This document shows positions 9,583-21,843 of a DNA stretch of 64,000 bases, piece after piece; the first letter of the stretch is position 1, and each line of letters begins with the position of its first letter. The translations under genes were made by a program, and so were the position numbers. Under the pieces are notes generated by a model. The model searched no databases. It was given only the letters and a program-made list of their open reading frames with translations, and was not told where the DNA came from. Origin of the DNA: Woeseia oceani (GTDB lineage: Bacteria; Pseudomonadota; Gammaproteobacteria; Steroidobacterales; Woeseiaceae); the NCBI RefSeq assembly GCF_001677435.1, contig NZ_CP016268.1, positions 3,585,001-3,649,000 on the forward strand, read 5' to 3'.

Positions 9583-9623
9583 CCGGGAGGGTTCGTGGCT
9601 GAGCTCCCAATGGTTCCCTCCGG
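9583..9623 (+). promoter_or_regulatory. candidate expression-platform hairpin of the riboswitch
   Basis: CCGGGAGGG and CCCTCCGG can pair into an eight-base-pair stem with one bulge. The CTCCC inside the loop offers a competing partner for GGGAG. It lies between the B12 box and the nrdA ribosome-binding site (AGAGGT at 9662). There is no U-tract after it, so simple intrinsic termination is not obvious. Confidence 0.4.
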
Positions 9624-9673
9624 CCGCTGATTCCTTCGCAAGTGCCCCGTTTACCACGACCAGAGGTAATCGC

Positions 9674-11515
9674 ATGGCACAACCGGCACTTTCCACAACC
9701 ACCCCACCCGTGATGCTCTCGCCTGAGACCGTCATCCACACTGATCCAACCCGCGACGAACGGCTGACCGAGTTTGGCAAGGCGACCATGCGCGATCGCT
9801 ACCTGCTCCCGGGCGAGTCCTACCAGGATTTGTTCGCGCGGGTCGCCAAAGCCTACGCCGACGATCAGCAGCATGCGCAGCGTCTCTACGATTACATGTC
9901 GAAACTCTGGTTCATGCCGGCAACCCCGATCCTCAGCAACGGCGGCACCGCGCGCGGCCTGCCGATTTCCTGCTTTCTGAACGCGGTCGAGGACAGTCTC
10001 GACGGCATCGTCGGCACCTGGATGGAAAATGTCTGGCTGGCCTCCAACGGCGGCGGGATCGGCACCTACTGGGGCGATGTTCGTTCGATCGGCGAGACGG
10101 TGAAGGGCAACGGCCAGACGTCCGGGATCATTCCGTTTGTACGGGTTATGGACTCGCTGACACTGGCCATTTCGCAAGGTTCGCTGCGCCGCGGCTCGGC
10201 GGCCGTCTACCTCGATATCTACCATCCGGAGATCGAGGAGTTCATCGAGATTCGCAAGCCCTCCGGCGACTTCAATCGCAAGAGCCTCAACCTGCACCAC
10301 GGCATCGCCATCACCGACGAGTTCATGGAAGCGGTGCGCGAAGGCAGATCGTTCTCGCTGCGCAGCCCGGCAACCCAGCAAGAGGTCCGGACCGTATCTG
10401 CCCGCGAGCTCTGGCAAAAAATTCTTGAGACCCGGTTGCAAACCGGCGAGCCCTACCTGTTATTCGTGGATACGGCGAATCGCGACCTTGCCAATCACCA
10501 GAAGCAGCTTGGCCTGAAAGTTCGCCAGTCCAATCTTTGCAGTGAAATTCTGCTGCCCACGGGCCGGGACAGTTCCGGCAATCTCCGTACCGCGGTGTGT
10601 TGCCTTGCTTCCGTCAACCTCGTGAAGTGGGACGAATGGCGGCAGGACCAGCGGTTCGTCGAGGACATATTCCGCTTCCTCGACAACGTGCTCGAGGATT
10701 TCATCGTCAATGCGCCGGACAGCATGAGTCATGCGAAATACTCCGCCATGCGCGAACGTTCCGTGGGTCTCGGTGCTATGGGCTTTCACACCTACCTGCA
10801 GGGCCGGGGAATACCGTTCGAAAGCGCGCTCGCGAAAAGCTGGAACATCCGGGTTTTCAAACACCTTCGGGCCGAAGCAGACAAAGCCTCGGTCAGGCTC
10901 GCCCGGGAACGGGGAGCCTGCCCAGACGCCGCGGATGCGGGTGTTATGGAGCGCTTCAGCCACAAACTGTCGATTGCGCCGACCGCCAGCATCAGCATCA
11001 TCTGCGGCGGCACCAGCGCGTGTATTGAGCCGATACCGGGCAACATTTACACCCACAAAACACTGTCCGGCTCGTTCACGGTCAAGAACCCGGAACTCGA
11101 AAAATTGCTGCGTCACAAAGGCCTCGACACTGAGGAAACCTGGGCGTCGATCCTCCAGCATGATGGCTCTGTCCAGCACTTCGAATGTTTAAACGAGGAC
11201 GAGAAGGCCGTGTTCCGCACATCGTTCGAGATCGACCAGCGCTGGGTAATCGACCTCGCCGCAGATCGTGCCCCGAGCATATGCCAGGGGCAATCCGTGA
11301 ATCTTTTTCTCAACAGCGACCTGCACAAATGGGATCTGCTCATGCTGCATTGGCTGGCCTGGGAACGCGGCATCAAGAGTCTCTACTACTGCCGTTCCAA
11401 ATCCGTGCAACGCGCAGGCTACGCCGGCGTGGAAGCCGACAACACTCAGCAATGGCCGGAACGCGCTCTTGCGACCAACCTGTCGAACTACGACGAATGC
11501 CTCGCCTGCCAATAG
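9674..11515 (+). CDS. nrdA: class I ribonucleotide reductase, large subunit
   Basis: Reduces ribonucleotides to deoxyribonucleotides together with NrdB. In 613 residues the key residues are all visible: redox pair Cys100 (PISCFLNAV) and Cys309 (AVCCLAS), radical Cys289 with Asn287 and Glu291 (SNLCSEI), radical-path tyrosines Tyr571-Tyr572 (SLYYCRS), and the C-terminal shuttle pair Cys609/Cys612 (ECLACQ). It is shorter than E. coli NrdA and begins close to the barrel, so the N-terminal ATP cone appears to be missing; overall activity control by dATP may be absent. The ATG is preceded by AGAGGT; a longer frame would read back into the riboswitch. nrdB follows after 29 bp. Confidence 0.95.
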   Translation: MAQPALSTTTPPVMLSPETVIHTDPTRDERLTEFGKATMRDRYLLPGESYQDLFARVAKAYADDQQHAQRLYDYMSKLWFMPATPILSNGGTARGLPISCFLNAVEDSLDGIVGTWMENVWLASNGGGIGTYWGDVRSIGETVKGNGQTSGIIPFVRVMDSLTLAISQGSLRRGSAAVYLDIYHPEIEEFIEIRKPSGDFNRKSLNLHHGIAITDEFMEAVREGRSFSLRSPATQQEVRTVSARELWQKILETRLQTGEPYLLFVDTANRDLANHQKQLGLKVRQSNLCSEILLPTGRDSSGNLRTAVCCLASVNLVKWDEWRQDQRFVEDIFRFLDNVLEDFIVNAPDSMSHAKYSAMRERSVGLGAMGFHTYLQGRGIPFESALAKSWNIRVFKHLRAEADKASVRLARERGACPDAADAGVMERFSHKLSIAPTASISIICGGTSACIEPIPGNIYTHKTLSGSFTVKNPELEKLLRHKGLDTEETWASILQHDGSVQHFECLNEDEKAVFRTSFEIDQRWVIDLAADRAPSICQGQSVNLFLNSDLHKWDLLMLHWLAWERGIKSLYYCRSKSVQRAGYAGVEADNTQQWPERALATNLSNYDECLACQ

Positions 11516-11544
11516 ACGGCACCCCTCTTTGGAGTTACCCATAA

Positions 11545-12597
11545 ATGTCACAAGAAAAATCGCAGATCGCCCTGCTCGAATTACCCGGGCTCATGACCCC
11601 CAGCAAGAGCTACAAACCGTTTCGTTATCCGTGGGCTATTGAGTACTGGCGCAAACAACAGCAGATTCACTGGCTGCCCGAAGAAGTGCCGCTTGGAGAA
11701 GATTGCAAAGACTGGGCGCACAACCTGAGTGACGCGGAACGCAATCTCCTCACGCAGGTTTTTCGGTTCTTCACCCAATCGGACGTAGAGGTTCAGGACA
11801 ACTACCTGGAACGTTACGCCCGGGTGTTCCGGCCCACCGAGATCAAGATGATGCTCGCGGCATTTGCCAACATGGAAACCGTGCACATCGTCGCTTATGC
11901 ACTGCTGCTCGAAACGCTGGGGATGCCGGACAGTGAGTTTGCCGCGTTCATGGACTACGAAGCCATGCGCGACAAACACGACTACATGCAGGAATTCGGT
12001 GTCTCCAATGAAGGCGATATCCTGCGCACACTCGCGATGTTTGGCGGCTTTACCGAGGGCCTGCAGTTGTTCGCCAGTTTCGCAATCCTGCTGAATTTTC
12101 CGCGCCACAACAAAATGCGTGGCATGGGCCAGATCGTGTCCTGGTCAGTACGTGACGAGAGTCTGCATTGCGAAGGCGTGTTGCGCCTGTTCCATGCTTT
12201 TGCCGAAGAGACAGGCGCGTTGACCCGCTCTGTGCGGGATGACATCGCCGACTGCGCACGGACGGTCGTAACGCTCGAAGACCGCTTTATTGATCTGGCC
12301 TTTGAAATGGGCCCGCTCGATGGCCTGGAACCGGCCGAGGTCAAACGCTATATACGCTATATCGCTGACTGGCGACTTGAACAATTGTCGCTACCACCGA
12401 TCTACGGCGAGAAAGTGCACCCACTGCCCTGGCTAACGGAAATTCTGAACGGCGTGGAACACGCCAACTTTTTTGAAACCCGCGCCACCGAGTATGCAAA
12501 AGCGGCAACCGTTGGAAGCTGGCACGGTGCCGAAGGTGCCTGGTCGATATTTGACGAACGACTGGCAAGAGTTCGTCAGTCGACGCTTCCGGTATGA
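11545..12597 (+). CDS. nrdB: class I ribonucleotide reductase, small subunit
   Basis: The metal-radical subunit, 350 residues, co-transcribed with nrdA. Metal ligands are recognisable: Glu111 and His114 (METVHIVAY), Glu171 (TEGLQLF), Glu205 and His208 (RDESLHCE). Tyr118 stands four residues after His114, where the stable tyrosyl radical forms in standard class Ia enzymes, so this looks like a tyrosyl-radical type. The opening YKPFRYPWAIEYW and the ending EYAKAATVGSW resemble the alphaproteobacterial-type NrdB branch more than the E. coli one. The riboswitch upstream should control both genes. Confidence 0.95.
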   Translation: MSQEKSQIALLELPGLMTPSKSYKPFRYPWAIEYWRKQQQIHWLPEEVPLGEDCKDWAHNLSDAERNLLTQVFRFFTQSDVEVQDNYLERYARVFRPTEIKMMLAAFANMETVHIVAYALLLETLGMPDSEFAAFMDYEAMRDKHDYMQEFGVSNEGDILRTLAMFGGFTEGLQLFASFAILLNFPRHNKMRGMGQIVSWSVRDESLHCEGVLRLFHAFAEETGALTRSVRDDIADCARTVVTLEDRFIDLAFEMGPLDGLEPAEVKRYIRYIADWRLEQLSLPPIYGEKVHPLPWLTEILNGVEHANFFETRATEYAKAATVGSWHGAEGAWSIFDERLARVRQSTLPV

Positions 12598-12686
12598 AGA
12601 CAAAGCCTGTCCGGTACAGCGCAGCTGCGATCTGCCGTGGGCTCAATCTGGCAACCCACCCCTCCTGAACATTGGCTCTGCACCTC

Positions 12687-12713
12687 GGGACGGGCGAGCC
12701 CTGCGCCCGTCCC
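12687..12713 (+). terminator. hairpin after nrdB
   Basis: GGGACGGGCG pairs perfectly with CGCCCGTCCC across a seven-base loop, 90 bp after the nrdB stop. It is GC-rich and stable but has no T-run behind it, so it may be an attenuating or 3'-end-protecting structure and not a strong intrinsic terminator. Confidence 0.45.
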
Positions 12714-12803
12714 CGCCGTTCAGCTTCGCTTCAGCCTGTCACGCCGACAATCTCACGCACACCGTCGCTGACCAGGCACGGTTTGGGTTATCAGGAGAGT
12801 GAC

Positions 12804-13376
12804 ATGCAGAAATCATTGGCAGCATTAGTGCTGGGCCTGACGCTGGGCGCACCGGCGGTCGCGCAATCCGACTTTTACCTGGGAGGAACGCTGGGCAACA
12901 CGTCGGTGGACACCGAGTTCGACGAGTTTGACCTTAATTTTGACGATGACGAAACGTCATGGTCAGCTTTCGCCGGCGTCCAGGCGACTGACAACTTCGC
13001 CATAGAAGCGAGCTACAACGACTTTGGCGATTACAACGTCTCGCAAAATTTCGATCTGACTCAGACCAATATCGATGCCACCTTGACCGGCTACGATGTC
13101 ATGGCCGTTCTGTCAGCGCCGATCGGCCCGCTCCGCTTGTTTGGTAAAGCAGGGCTGGTTTTCTGGGACGCCGATGTCACGGCGCTCGTCCAACCACCGG
13201 TCGGCTCCGGCTTTCAGTTGCGCGAGAAGGATTCGGGCAACGACCTCGCATTCGGCGGTGGCCTTGAGTTCAGCCTATCACCCAATCTCGCCATTCGCGG
13301 CGAAATGGAATGGTTCGACATCGAAGATACGGAAGAAGTGTGGTTCGCGTCCGTCGGGTTGCGATTCAACTTCTGA
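12804..13376 (+). CDS. outer-membrane beta-barrel protein, OmpA/OmpW-like size
   Basis: A 190-residue protein with a Sec signal peptide (KSLAALVLGLTLGAPAVAQ) and alternating-hydrophobicity strands: FYLGGTLGNT, SWSAFAGVQA, NFAIEASYNDFG, DVMAVLSAPIG, LRLFGKAGLVFW. It ends VGLRFNF with the terminal Phe that outer-membrane insertion machinery recognises. This pattern fits a small eight-stranded porin-like barrel. The start ATG is preceded by CAGGAGAG. It follows nrdB but is separated by a stable hairpin, so co-regulation with nrdAB is uncertain. Ligand unknown. Confidence 0.85.
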   Translation: MQKSLAALVLGLTLGAPAVAQSDFYLGGTLGNTSVDTEFDEFDLNFDDDETSWSAFAGVQATDNFAIEASYNDFGDYNVSQNFDLTQTNIDATLTGYDVMAVLSAPIGPLRLFGKAGLVFWDADVTALVQPPVGSGFQLREKDSGNDLAFGGGLEFSLSPNLAIRGEMEWFDIEDTEEVWFASVGLRFNF

Positions 13377-13387
13377 TCTCAATCTGA

Positions 13388-13419
13388 CCCTGCGTCGGGG
13401 CATCCTGCCCGACGCAGGG
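13388..13419 (+). terminator. hairpin after the barrel protein gene
   Basis: CCCTGCGTCGGG and CCCGACGCAGGG form a perfect 12-bp stem around an eight-base loop, starting 11 bp after the stop codon. There is no clear T-tract. Its position directly behind the gene argues for a transcript end. Confidence 0.55.
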
Positions 13420-13600
13420 ATCGTCGGTTCATCTCACCGCCCGGTTCGGGCTCTGAATTGATCGCCTGGCGAACCGGCAACTGACAATTGCTGCCCGTGG
13501 TTCAATGCCGCTTCAGCAATCACGCAAGTATTCACGGTGGCCACTGGCTGTTGCGCGCCGCACCGGCTGCTTCGCCGGTGCGGCTTGCTTACCATTGCGC

Positions 13601-16717
<3,117 letters not shown>

Positions 16718-16723
16718 TCAGCC

Positions 16724-17974
16724 TCAGTGGTCGTGGGAAGCGCCGGACTTTTCAATGTCGGCCTTGATGAGATAGCTGTTCGCGGTGACGTAAGGCGTCC
16801 CTGGCTCTATCCCCCCCAACACTTCCACCCATACCTTGTCCTGCCGGCCGAGATCGAGCATGCGAACTTCGTATTCATCGCCTATATGAGCGAACACGAC
16901 CGTGGAATCACGAAAGGCTTGCAGCCCGCTGCGCCTGACAACCAGCGGAACGTCATGGCTCGCAATTTCTATATCTGCCGCGAGGTACATACCGGGCACC
17001 AACGCTCCGGAGCTGTTGTCGATGACCGCGTGCGCCAGCACGGTCTGGTTGGGCTGGCTGGTGACATCGATCCGATCGATAGTCCCGGTAACGGAAATAC
17101 TCGTACCGACCGGCTGAAAGGTAACGTTCATGCCCTTGCGAACCTGCTGAACATCGGCGGGGAACAACGAAAACTCGGCCCAGACCTGTGAGGTATCGAC
17201 GATCCTGAACAGCAGTCGCCCTGCCGTTTGTTCGCCGCGATTCACCTGCCTTTCGGTCACTACTCCCGCAATCGGTGCGGTTACCGTGTACACATTCAGG
17301 CTGTCGTTGCTTTCAACGGTTGCCAGCGTTTGCCCGGCACGCACGGTCTCGCCGGTAACGACGGCAACCTCGCGCACCGTACCGTCGAAGCGCGCAATCA
17401 CGGCACTCACACGCTCTGGAATCGTTTCGATATGCCCGTAAACGCCGATGGTTTCGCGAACCTGCCCCGGACCGGCCAGCTCGGTTTCCACATTGAATCC
17501 GCGGGCGATATCCGGTGCTATCCGGGTTCGACCCTCGATGCTGTCAAACGTCCACTCATGCGTACGACCCTGGTAGCTCGCCTTGACAGTTGCGGTGAAC
17601 GAATGCGGCTCCTCGACCGGTGATGTGCTGCGCAAAAAGTTCGCACTTGGCTCGAAGCTGATCTGGTCGACACGCCCGCCCAGCCGGCTGAGGCTCACTT
17701 GCAGCTGTACATCCGCCGGCGGCACGGCATTGCAGTTGCGGCTGGGCCAGGCTCGATACTGAGGTGCTGCGGCTTCTTCGACTATCGCGAGCTCCACCAC
17801 AAAACCCTGGTCTTCAAGCAAGCGTCCGCCATTCGGACCTTGCTCCATTGCAGCAGCCTCTTCGCCGTGTCCATGCTCGTCTTCGTGACCATTGCTCCCG
17901 GTTCCTGCATCGCCACAGGCGGCAAGCAACAACGAAAAAACCAAGGCCCAGTATCTGATTGCTAATTTATTCAT
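16724..17974 (-). CDS. czcB: metal efflux periplasmic adaptor, CzcB family
   Basis: Periplasmic adaptor lipoprotein linking the CzcA pump to the CzcC channel. The signal peptide ends in a lipobox (LLLAACGD). A His/Glu-rich stretch follows (HEDEHGHGEE), and another His pair closes the protein (ASHDH), both suited to metal binding. The middle has the paired lipoyl/barrel pattern of adaptors (SNDSLNVYTVTAPIAGVVTE, then QVWAEFSLFPADVQQVRKG). I start at the ATG preceded by GAGGAA; an ATG 12 bp further upstream overlaps the czcC stop as ATGA and is also possible. 416 residues. Confidence 0.9.
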   Translation of the reverse strand: MNKLAIRYWALVFSLLLAACGDAGTGSNGHEDEHGHGEEAAAMEQGPNGGRLLEDQGFVVELAIVEEAAAPQYRAWPSRNCNAVPPADVQLQVSLSRLGGRVDQISFEPSANFLRSTSPVEEPHSFTATVKASYQGRTHEWTFDSIEGRTRIAPDIARGFNVETELAGPGQVRETIGVYGHIETIPERVSAVIARFDGTVREVAVVTGETVRAGQTLATVESNDSLNVYTVTAPIAGVVTERQVNRGEQTAGRLLFRIVDTSQVWAEFSLFPADVQQVRKGMNVTFQPVGTSISVTGTIDRIDVTSQPNQTVLAHAVIDNSSGALVPGMYLAADIEIASHDVPLVVRRSGLQAFRDSTVVFAHIGDEYEVRMLDLGRQDKVWVEVLGGIEPGTPYVTANSYLIKADIEKSGASHDH

Positions 17975-17982
17975 GATATTCC

Positions 17983-19254
17983 TCATGGCTTGCCGGCCGC
18001 GGACAACGGCGCACCGATCAAGCGTTCAATTTCTATGGCCATGCGATGCGCATTGGCATTCGCCTCGATACTTGCCATTCGCGCCTCAACGAGTTCTGAC
18101 TGGACTGTCCACAGTTCCCGATAGCTGTACCGGCCAGACTCGTGTGCCTGTTGAATGTCTGCCTCGACAGATTCAAGCAAGGGAATAATCTCGTCACGAA
18201 AAGCGCCACTCTGATGCAGGCTGTGCAACAACTCCTGATGAAGGGCGAATAGCTGCGTCTTCAGCCTGATCTGCAACGCCTCACGCTCAGCGTTAGTGAC
18301 GGCGAGTCGTGCGCGTGCAGCAGCGATACCGCCCTGATTGCGGTCACTTGTTGCAAGGGGAACAATGACACCGGCAACCAGCGCAACGTCGTCCGTTTGC
18401 TCATGCCGCCGTATGCCGGCAGTCACGCGCCAACTGGGTTTCGCAACGGCCTGTGCCAGCCGCAACTCCGCTTCGCGCAATGCGCTTTCTGACAGATTCT
18501 GCAGCAGCTCGGGATTGCTCTCGACTCGCGCCAGCAACTCGTCGTAGTCAACTGGTTGCGGCAGGATTCGAAGATCGCCGCTGATCGCCGTGAAATCTGG
18601 CTGCAGTTCTCCCCACTGAGCGGCCAGCCTGCGAATTGCGGTACGCAACTCGTGCTCTGCGTCTTCCAGATCCAGTTTGACCATTTCAAGAGTGGCCTGG
18701 GAACGCGTCAGATTCATCCTCGGCAAACGCCCTGCATCGACCCGTTTGCGAGCAAATTCCACTTCAGCTTCGTAAAGTGCAACGGAGTAAGTCAGCAGTT
18801 CCATACGCTGCTGCACGACGAGACTATCCAGGAACAGGCGTGCTGTTTGCGCAGCAACCTCCTGGCGTTTGGACTCTGCCGCAACCTCCATGGCGGATAC
18901 TCCCGCCATAGCCGCATTGACACGATACTGTCGTTTGTTGCGCTCGAGTATCCAGCCGATGCTAAGGGTAGTCTCGAGGCCATCCGTACCGGCGAATTCC
19001 CCGGTACCTGCGGCGTTCTCTATGGAAACAATAAGTTCCGGATTGGGTCGCAGCCCCGCCTGTTCGACATCACCCTGTCGGGCGTTGATCTGGTAGCCGA
19101 AAGTGGTCAATTCAGGGCTGTTCGCCAACGCCCGTGAGATGGCGCTGTCGAGGGTTATCCCGGCGGGCGCGGCGCTGGACTGAGCCAACACCGGGCTGCC
19201 ACACATTATCAGCAAAATGCCCGCGTACAGGCACCTCGCAGGTGAAATTAACAT
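17983..19254 (-). CDS. czcC: outer-membrane efflux channel, CzcC/TolC family
   Basis: Outer-membrane component of the metal pump, 423 residues. Signal peptide CLYAGILLIMCGSPVLAQ, then two repeats of the OEP domain with long helices (LTTFGYQINARQGDVEQAGL, ending NPELIVSIENAAGTGEF; later NPELLQNLSESALREAELRL). The start is the ATG giving MLISPARC, with GGGAG eight bases upstream; a longer frame adds 50 basic, unlikely residues. It overlaps the possible first czcB start by ATGA, implying translational coupling. Confidence 0.9.
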   Translation of the reverse strand: MLISPARCLYAGILLIMCGSPVLAQSSAAPAGITLDSAISRALANSPELTTFGYQINARQGDVEQAGLRPNPELIVSIENAAGTGEFAGTDGLETTLSIGWILERNKRQYRVNAAMAGVSAMEVAAESKRQEVAAQTARLFLDSLVVQQRMELLTYSVALYEAEVEFARKRVDAGRLPRMNLTRSQATLEMVKLDLEDAEHELRTAIRRLAAQWGELQPDFTAISGDLRILPQPVDYDELLARVESNPELLQNLSESALREAELRLAQAVAKPSWRVTAGIRRHEQTDDVALVAGVIVPLATSDRNQGGIAAARARLAVTNAEREALQIRLKTQLFALHQELLHSLHQSGAFRDEIIPLLESVEADIQQAHESGRYSYRELWTVQSELVEARMASIEANANAHRMAIEIERLIGAPLSAAGKP

Positions 19255-19352
19255 TGCATTTACTCCCTGCATCCTCGCGGATGGGTATCGCTTGTGTGCA
19301 AACCGACGTCGACTGAACCGTCGATCAGTCGCGGATTGCGGACGAAATGAAC

Positions 19353-19721
19353 CTAGGGAGTGAGAGGTGGCGCGCGCAATAAAGGTCGCCAGCGCGGCCG
19401 GCACATAAACCGGAAGGAATTGACCGGAATCGGCCAGGAAACTTTGTAGGTCCAGAGCAGCAGCAGGACTGCAGCAACCAGAGCCACGATGAACGGCATG
19501 CTTTTCTGTGCCGTGGAGCCAAGCTCGAACAACGAAACGTCGACATCAGCCTCGGATTCGTGTGCGTCAAAATCTGTCATGGCTACGCGCAGATGGGCAA
19601 CGTTCCCTTCCGCCGAGTGCGCGGCATTCGCAGCGTGCAGATGCAGGTGCAGCCCACTGAACTGCAGTGCAAGAAAGGCTGTGCAAGCAATCAAAACGAG
19701 GGCGGCAGCGCGTCGGTTCAT
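19353..19721 (-). CDS. small His-rich membrane protein heading the czc operon
   Basis: A 122-residue protein with an N-terminal hydrophobic helix (AAALVLIACTAFLALQFSG), then GLHLHLHAANAAHSAEGNVA, a histidine cluster probably in the periplasm, an acidic stretch (HESEADVDVSLFELG), and a second membrane helix (MPFIVALVAAVLLLLWTY). It ends in a Pro/Arg-rich tail (LLRAPPLTP) of a kind seen in small proteins beside metal-efflux genes. It lies 98 bp ahead of czcC on the same strand, and I infer a metal-sensing or metal-buffering role. No clear ribosome-binding site. Confidence 0.65.
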   Translation of the reverse strand: MNRRAAALVLIACTAFLALQFSGLHLHLHAANAAHSAEGNVAHLRVAMTDFDAHESEADVDVSLFELGSTAQKSMPFIVALVAAVLLLLWTYKVSWPIPVNSFRFMCRPRWRPLLRAPPLTP

Positions 19722-20007
19722 CGCGAGACTATACACAATCCACCTGAACGTTCCTATGTACGCGGGCACCCCCGGCTATCGTTCACCGGACCAGTGGTCA
19801 TGACCCGGTTTGCCCTCGACAATCATAAGGCTGCGGATTCAACTAGCCGGCGTCTCACGCCTGGCGTCATCAGTAGTTTGTTGTTTGCCCTGATCTTTCA
19901 GCTGCCGGTCTGAGGTCCTGGACAGCCCCGGGCTGGCGACGAATTGTCGGCCTCCGGAGCCGTGTACGCGGTGCGATCAGGAATAACACTGGCCGGTCAG
20001 ACATCAA

Positions 20008-20337
20008 TCAGGTTCTGCGGTTGTTCGGCGTCAGGTGTGGAAGCCGCCCATCGCCGTAAGACCGGAGCACTTCCGAAATCACAATGTGGTATCCCTTGTA
20101 CCAGTTCCGGTACTGCTTTTTTGCTTCCAGGTGATGTGTATTTCGGGAAAACTCGTCCAGCGCCTCCAGGGTCGCCCAGTAATAGGTTGCGTTGTGCACC
20201 TTGCCATCAGCGGACTGCCAGGATTCCGTGCCGAGAAACCCGACCGTGGCCTTCGCCGCTTTGTCGATCAGATCGTTGAGACGGTGAAACTCAGCATCGT
20301 ATTCACCCGGTTCGAAGATAAAGGCGGCGCTGTACAT
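20008..20337 (-). CDS. antibiotic biosynthesis monooxygenase (ABM) fold protein
   Basis: A 109-residue protein beginning MYSAAFIFEPGEYDAEFHRL and continuing with LGTESWQSADGKVHNATYYW, typical of the small dimeric alpha/beta barrel ABM-like family. Most members are uncharacterised; some are heme-degrading or quinol monooxygenases. The conserved ending YHIVISEVLRSYGDG is also typical. It is divergent from the PuuB-like oxidase gene across 230 bp. The family call is fair; no substrate can be named. Confidence 0.75.
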   Translation of the reverse strand: MYSAAFIFEPGEYDAEFHRLNDLIDKAAKATVGFLGTESWQSADGKVHNATYYWATLEALDEFSRNTHHLEAKKQYRNWYKGYHIVISEVLRSYGDGRLPHLTPNNRRT

Positions 20338-20568
20338 AGTGGCAACTCCTGAGTTGCGTGTATCCAGGACAGGTCAGACGAGGATAGCACTCATGCTTGC
20401 GGACTCCGTACCCGCGCTATTGCGACCGGCTGCCGCCGGGCAGATGTGGCTACGTCATTGCCTCGATCATGTGGCAGGTCTTGCGTCGCGCTCTTCGCGC
20501 GCATCGTATTTGTCTGGCCTTCGAAAGCAATTGCCGCGACCAACAGGACACGCTTACCATAGCCCGCA

Positions 20569-21843
20569 ATGACATTGATCCAGCACACCGGTTCGTATTA
20601 CGCCGCGACGGCCAATCGGGTCACAGCGTACCCTGCGCTGCAAGGCGCTCAACGCGCAGACGTTTGTGTCATCGGCGCGGGCTTCACCGGAATCTCCACG
20701 GCTCTGGCACTCGCCGAACGCGGCTATGACGTAACGGTGGTCGAAGCTCACAAGGTTGGCTGGGGCGCGTCCGGTCGCAATGGCGGCCAAATGATTGCCG
20801 GCATATCCGGCGAACAACATTTGCGAGATGCGCTCGGCGACGACGCTGATCGTCTCGTTTGGAAACTGCGTTGGGCAGGTCACGACATTATTCGCAGCCG
20901 GGTGGAAAAGTACGGCATCGAATGCGATCTGAAAGCCGGATACGCCGACGTTGCCCTCAAGCCTCGCCACCTGAAAGTACTGCAAAAAAGCTTCGACTAC
21001 CTGCAACAGCACAATCCCGATTTTGACGTTCGCTTGCTCTCGGCAGCGGATACGCGCGCAGCAACGGGTTCTCCCCTGTACTCGGGTGCACTCATCAATT
21101 ACGGCGACGGCCATTTGCACCCGCTCAATCTCTGCATCGGTGAAGCGCATGCGGCGACGTCCAACGGCGCCACAATTTACGAGCACTCGCCGGTAGTGGC
21201 TATTGAACATGGCCGGCGAGCCACCGTCAAAACGGAACACGGCAGCGTTTCTGCGGATTTTGTCGTCGTCGCCGGCAATGCCTACCACAATGTTGCACGG
21301 GAGTTACGCGGCCTTATGCTGCCGGTGAACAGCTACATCATCGCAACGGAACCCCTGCTCGCCAACATGCACAGCCCGGTCAATCCGCTCGACCTCGGCA
21401 TCTGTGATCCGAACTTCGTCATTGAATACTTCCGCCTCAGCACAGACCGGCGACTGCTGTTTGGTGGGCGCATTAACTATTTCGGCGAAGATCCTGAGCT
21501 TATCAAAGCGAAATTGCTGCCGAAGATGCTGCGCGTCTACCCGCAGCTCGCCGGTATTGGTATTGACTATGCGTGGGGCGGTCGCATGGGCATACCGCTC
21601 AATCGAGTTCCGCAGTTTGGCCGGCTGGCGGCCAATGTTTTCTACGCGCAGGGTTATTCCGGGCACGGCGTCAACGTCACCCACCTGGCCGGCCAGATTC
21701 TTGCTGATGTCGTTGCCGGCAACAGTGAACGATTTGATTTGTTCGCGAAACTGAAGACGGCGCGTGTGCCGGGCGCGTACCGGTTCTCATCGCCGCTGGT
21801 GCGGCTGGGCATACTCTACTATCAGCTGCGGGACTGGCTGTAG
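20569..21843 (+). CDS. FAD-dependent amine oxidase, PuuB/DadA-like
   Basis: A 424-residue flavoprotein of the DAO family. The N-terminal dinucleotide-binding motif is DVCVIGAGFTGISTALALAE (residues about 31-50), followed by GWGASGRNGGQM, the usual FAD contact. The C-terminal part RVPQFGRLAANVFYAQGYSG resembles gamma-glutamylputrescine oxidase (PuuB), which oxidises gamma-glutamyl-putrescine in polyamine breakdown. No other puu genes lie nearby, so the substrate is uncertain and other primary or secondary amines are possible. It appears to be monocistronic and ends at a strong hairpin. Confidence 0.85.
   Translation: MTLIQHTGSYYAATANRVTAYPALQGAQRADVCVIGAGFTGISTALALAERGYDVTVVEAHKVGWGASGRNGGQMIAGISGEQHLRDALGDDADRLVWKLRWAGHDIIRSRVEKYGIECDLKAGYADVALKPRHLKVLQKSFDYLQQHNPDFDVRLLSAADTRAATGSPLYSGALINYGDGHLHPLNLCIGEAHAATSNGATIYEHSPVVAIEHGRRATVKTEHGSVSADFVVVAGNAYHNVARELRGLMLPVNSYIIATEPLLANMHSPVNPLDLGICDPNFVIEYFRLSTDRRLLFGGRINYFGEDPELIKAKLLPKMLRVYPQLAGIGIDYAWGGRMGIPLNRVPQFGRLAANVFYAQGYSGHGVNVTHLAGQILADVVAGNSERFDLFAKLKTARVPGAYRFSSPLVRLGILYYQLRDWL

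Larger units (their letters stand above)
8725..9673. other. regulatory and repeat-rich intergenic region
   Basis: About 950 bp between the divergent FecA-like receptor and nrdA. From left to right it holds the Fur box of the receptor, a pair of imperfect 152-bp direct repeats with extra partial copies in both orientations, and a cobalamin riboswitch leading into nrdA. Each is entered separately. No open frame here looks coding. Confidence 0.75.

Noticed and set aside
12447-12597. Suspected loss of the C-terminal radical-transfer tyrosine in NrdB
   Set aside because: The EY-x-KAAT-x-G-x-W ending is, from memory, the normal form of this NrdB branch, so the E. coli position is not a fair comparison.
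12473-12802. Frame overlapping the end of nrdB
   Set aside because: Mostly inside nrdB and the hairpin region; no start signal.
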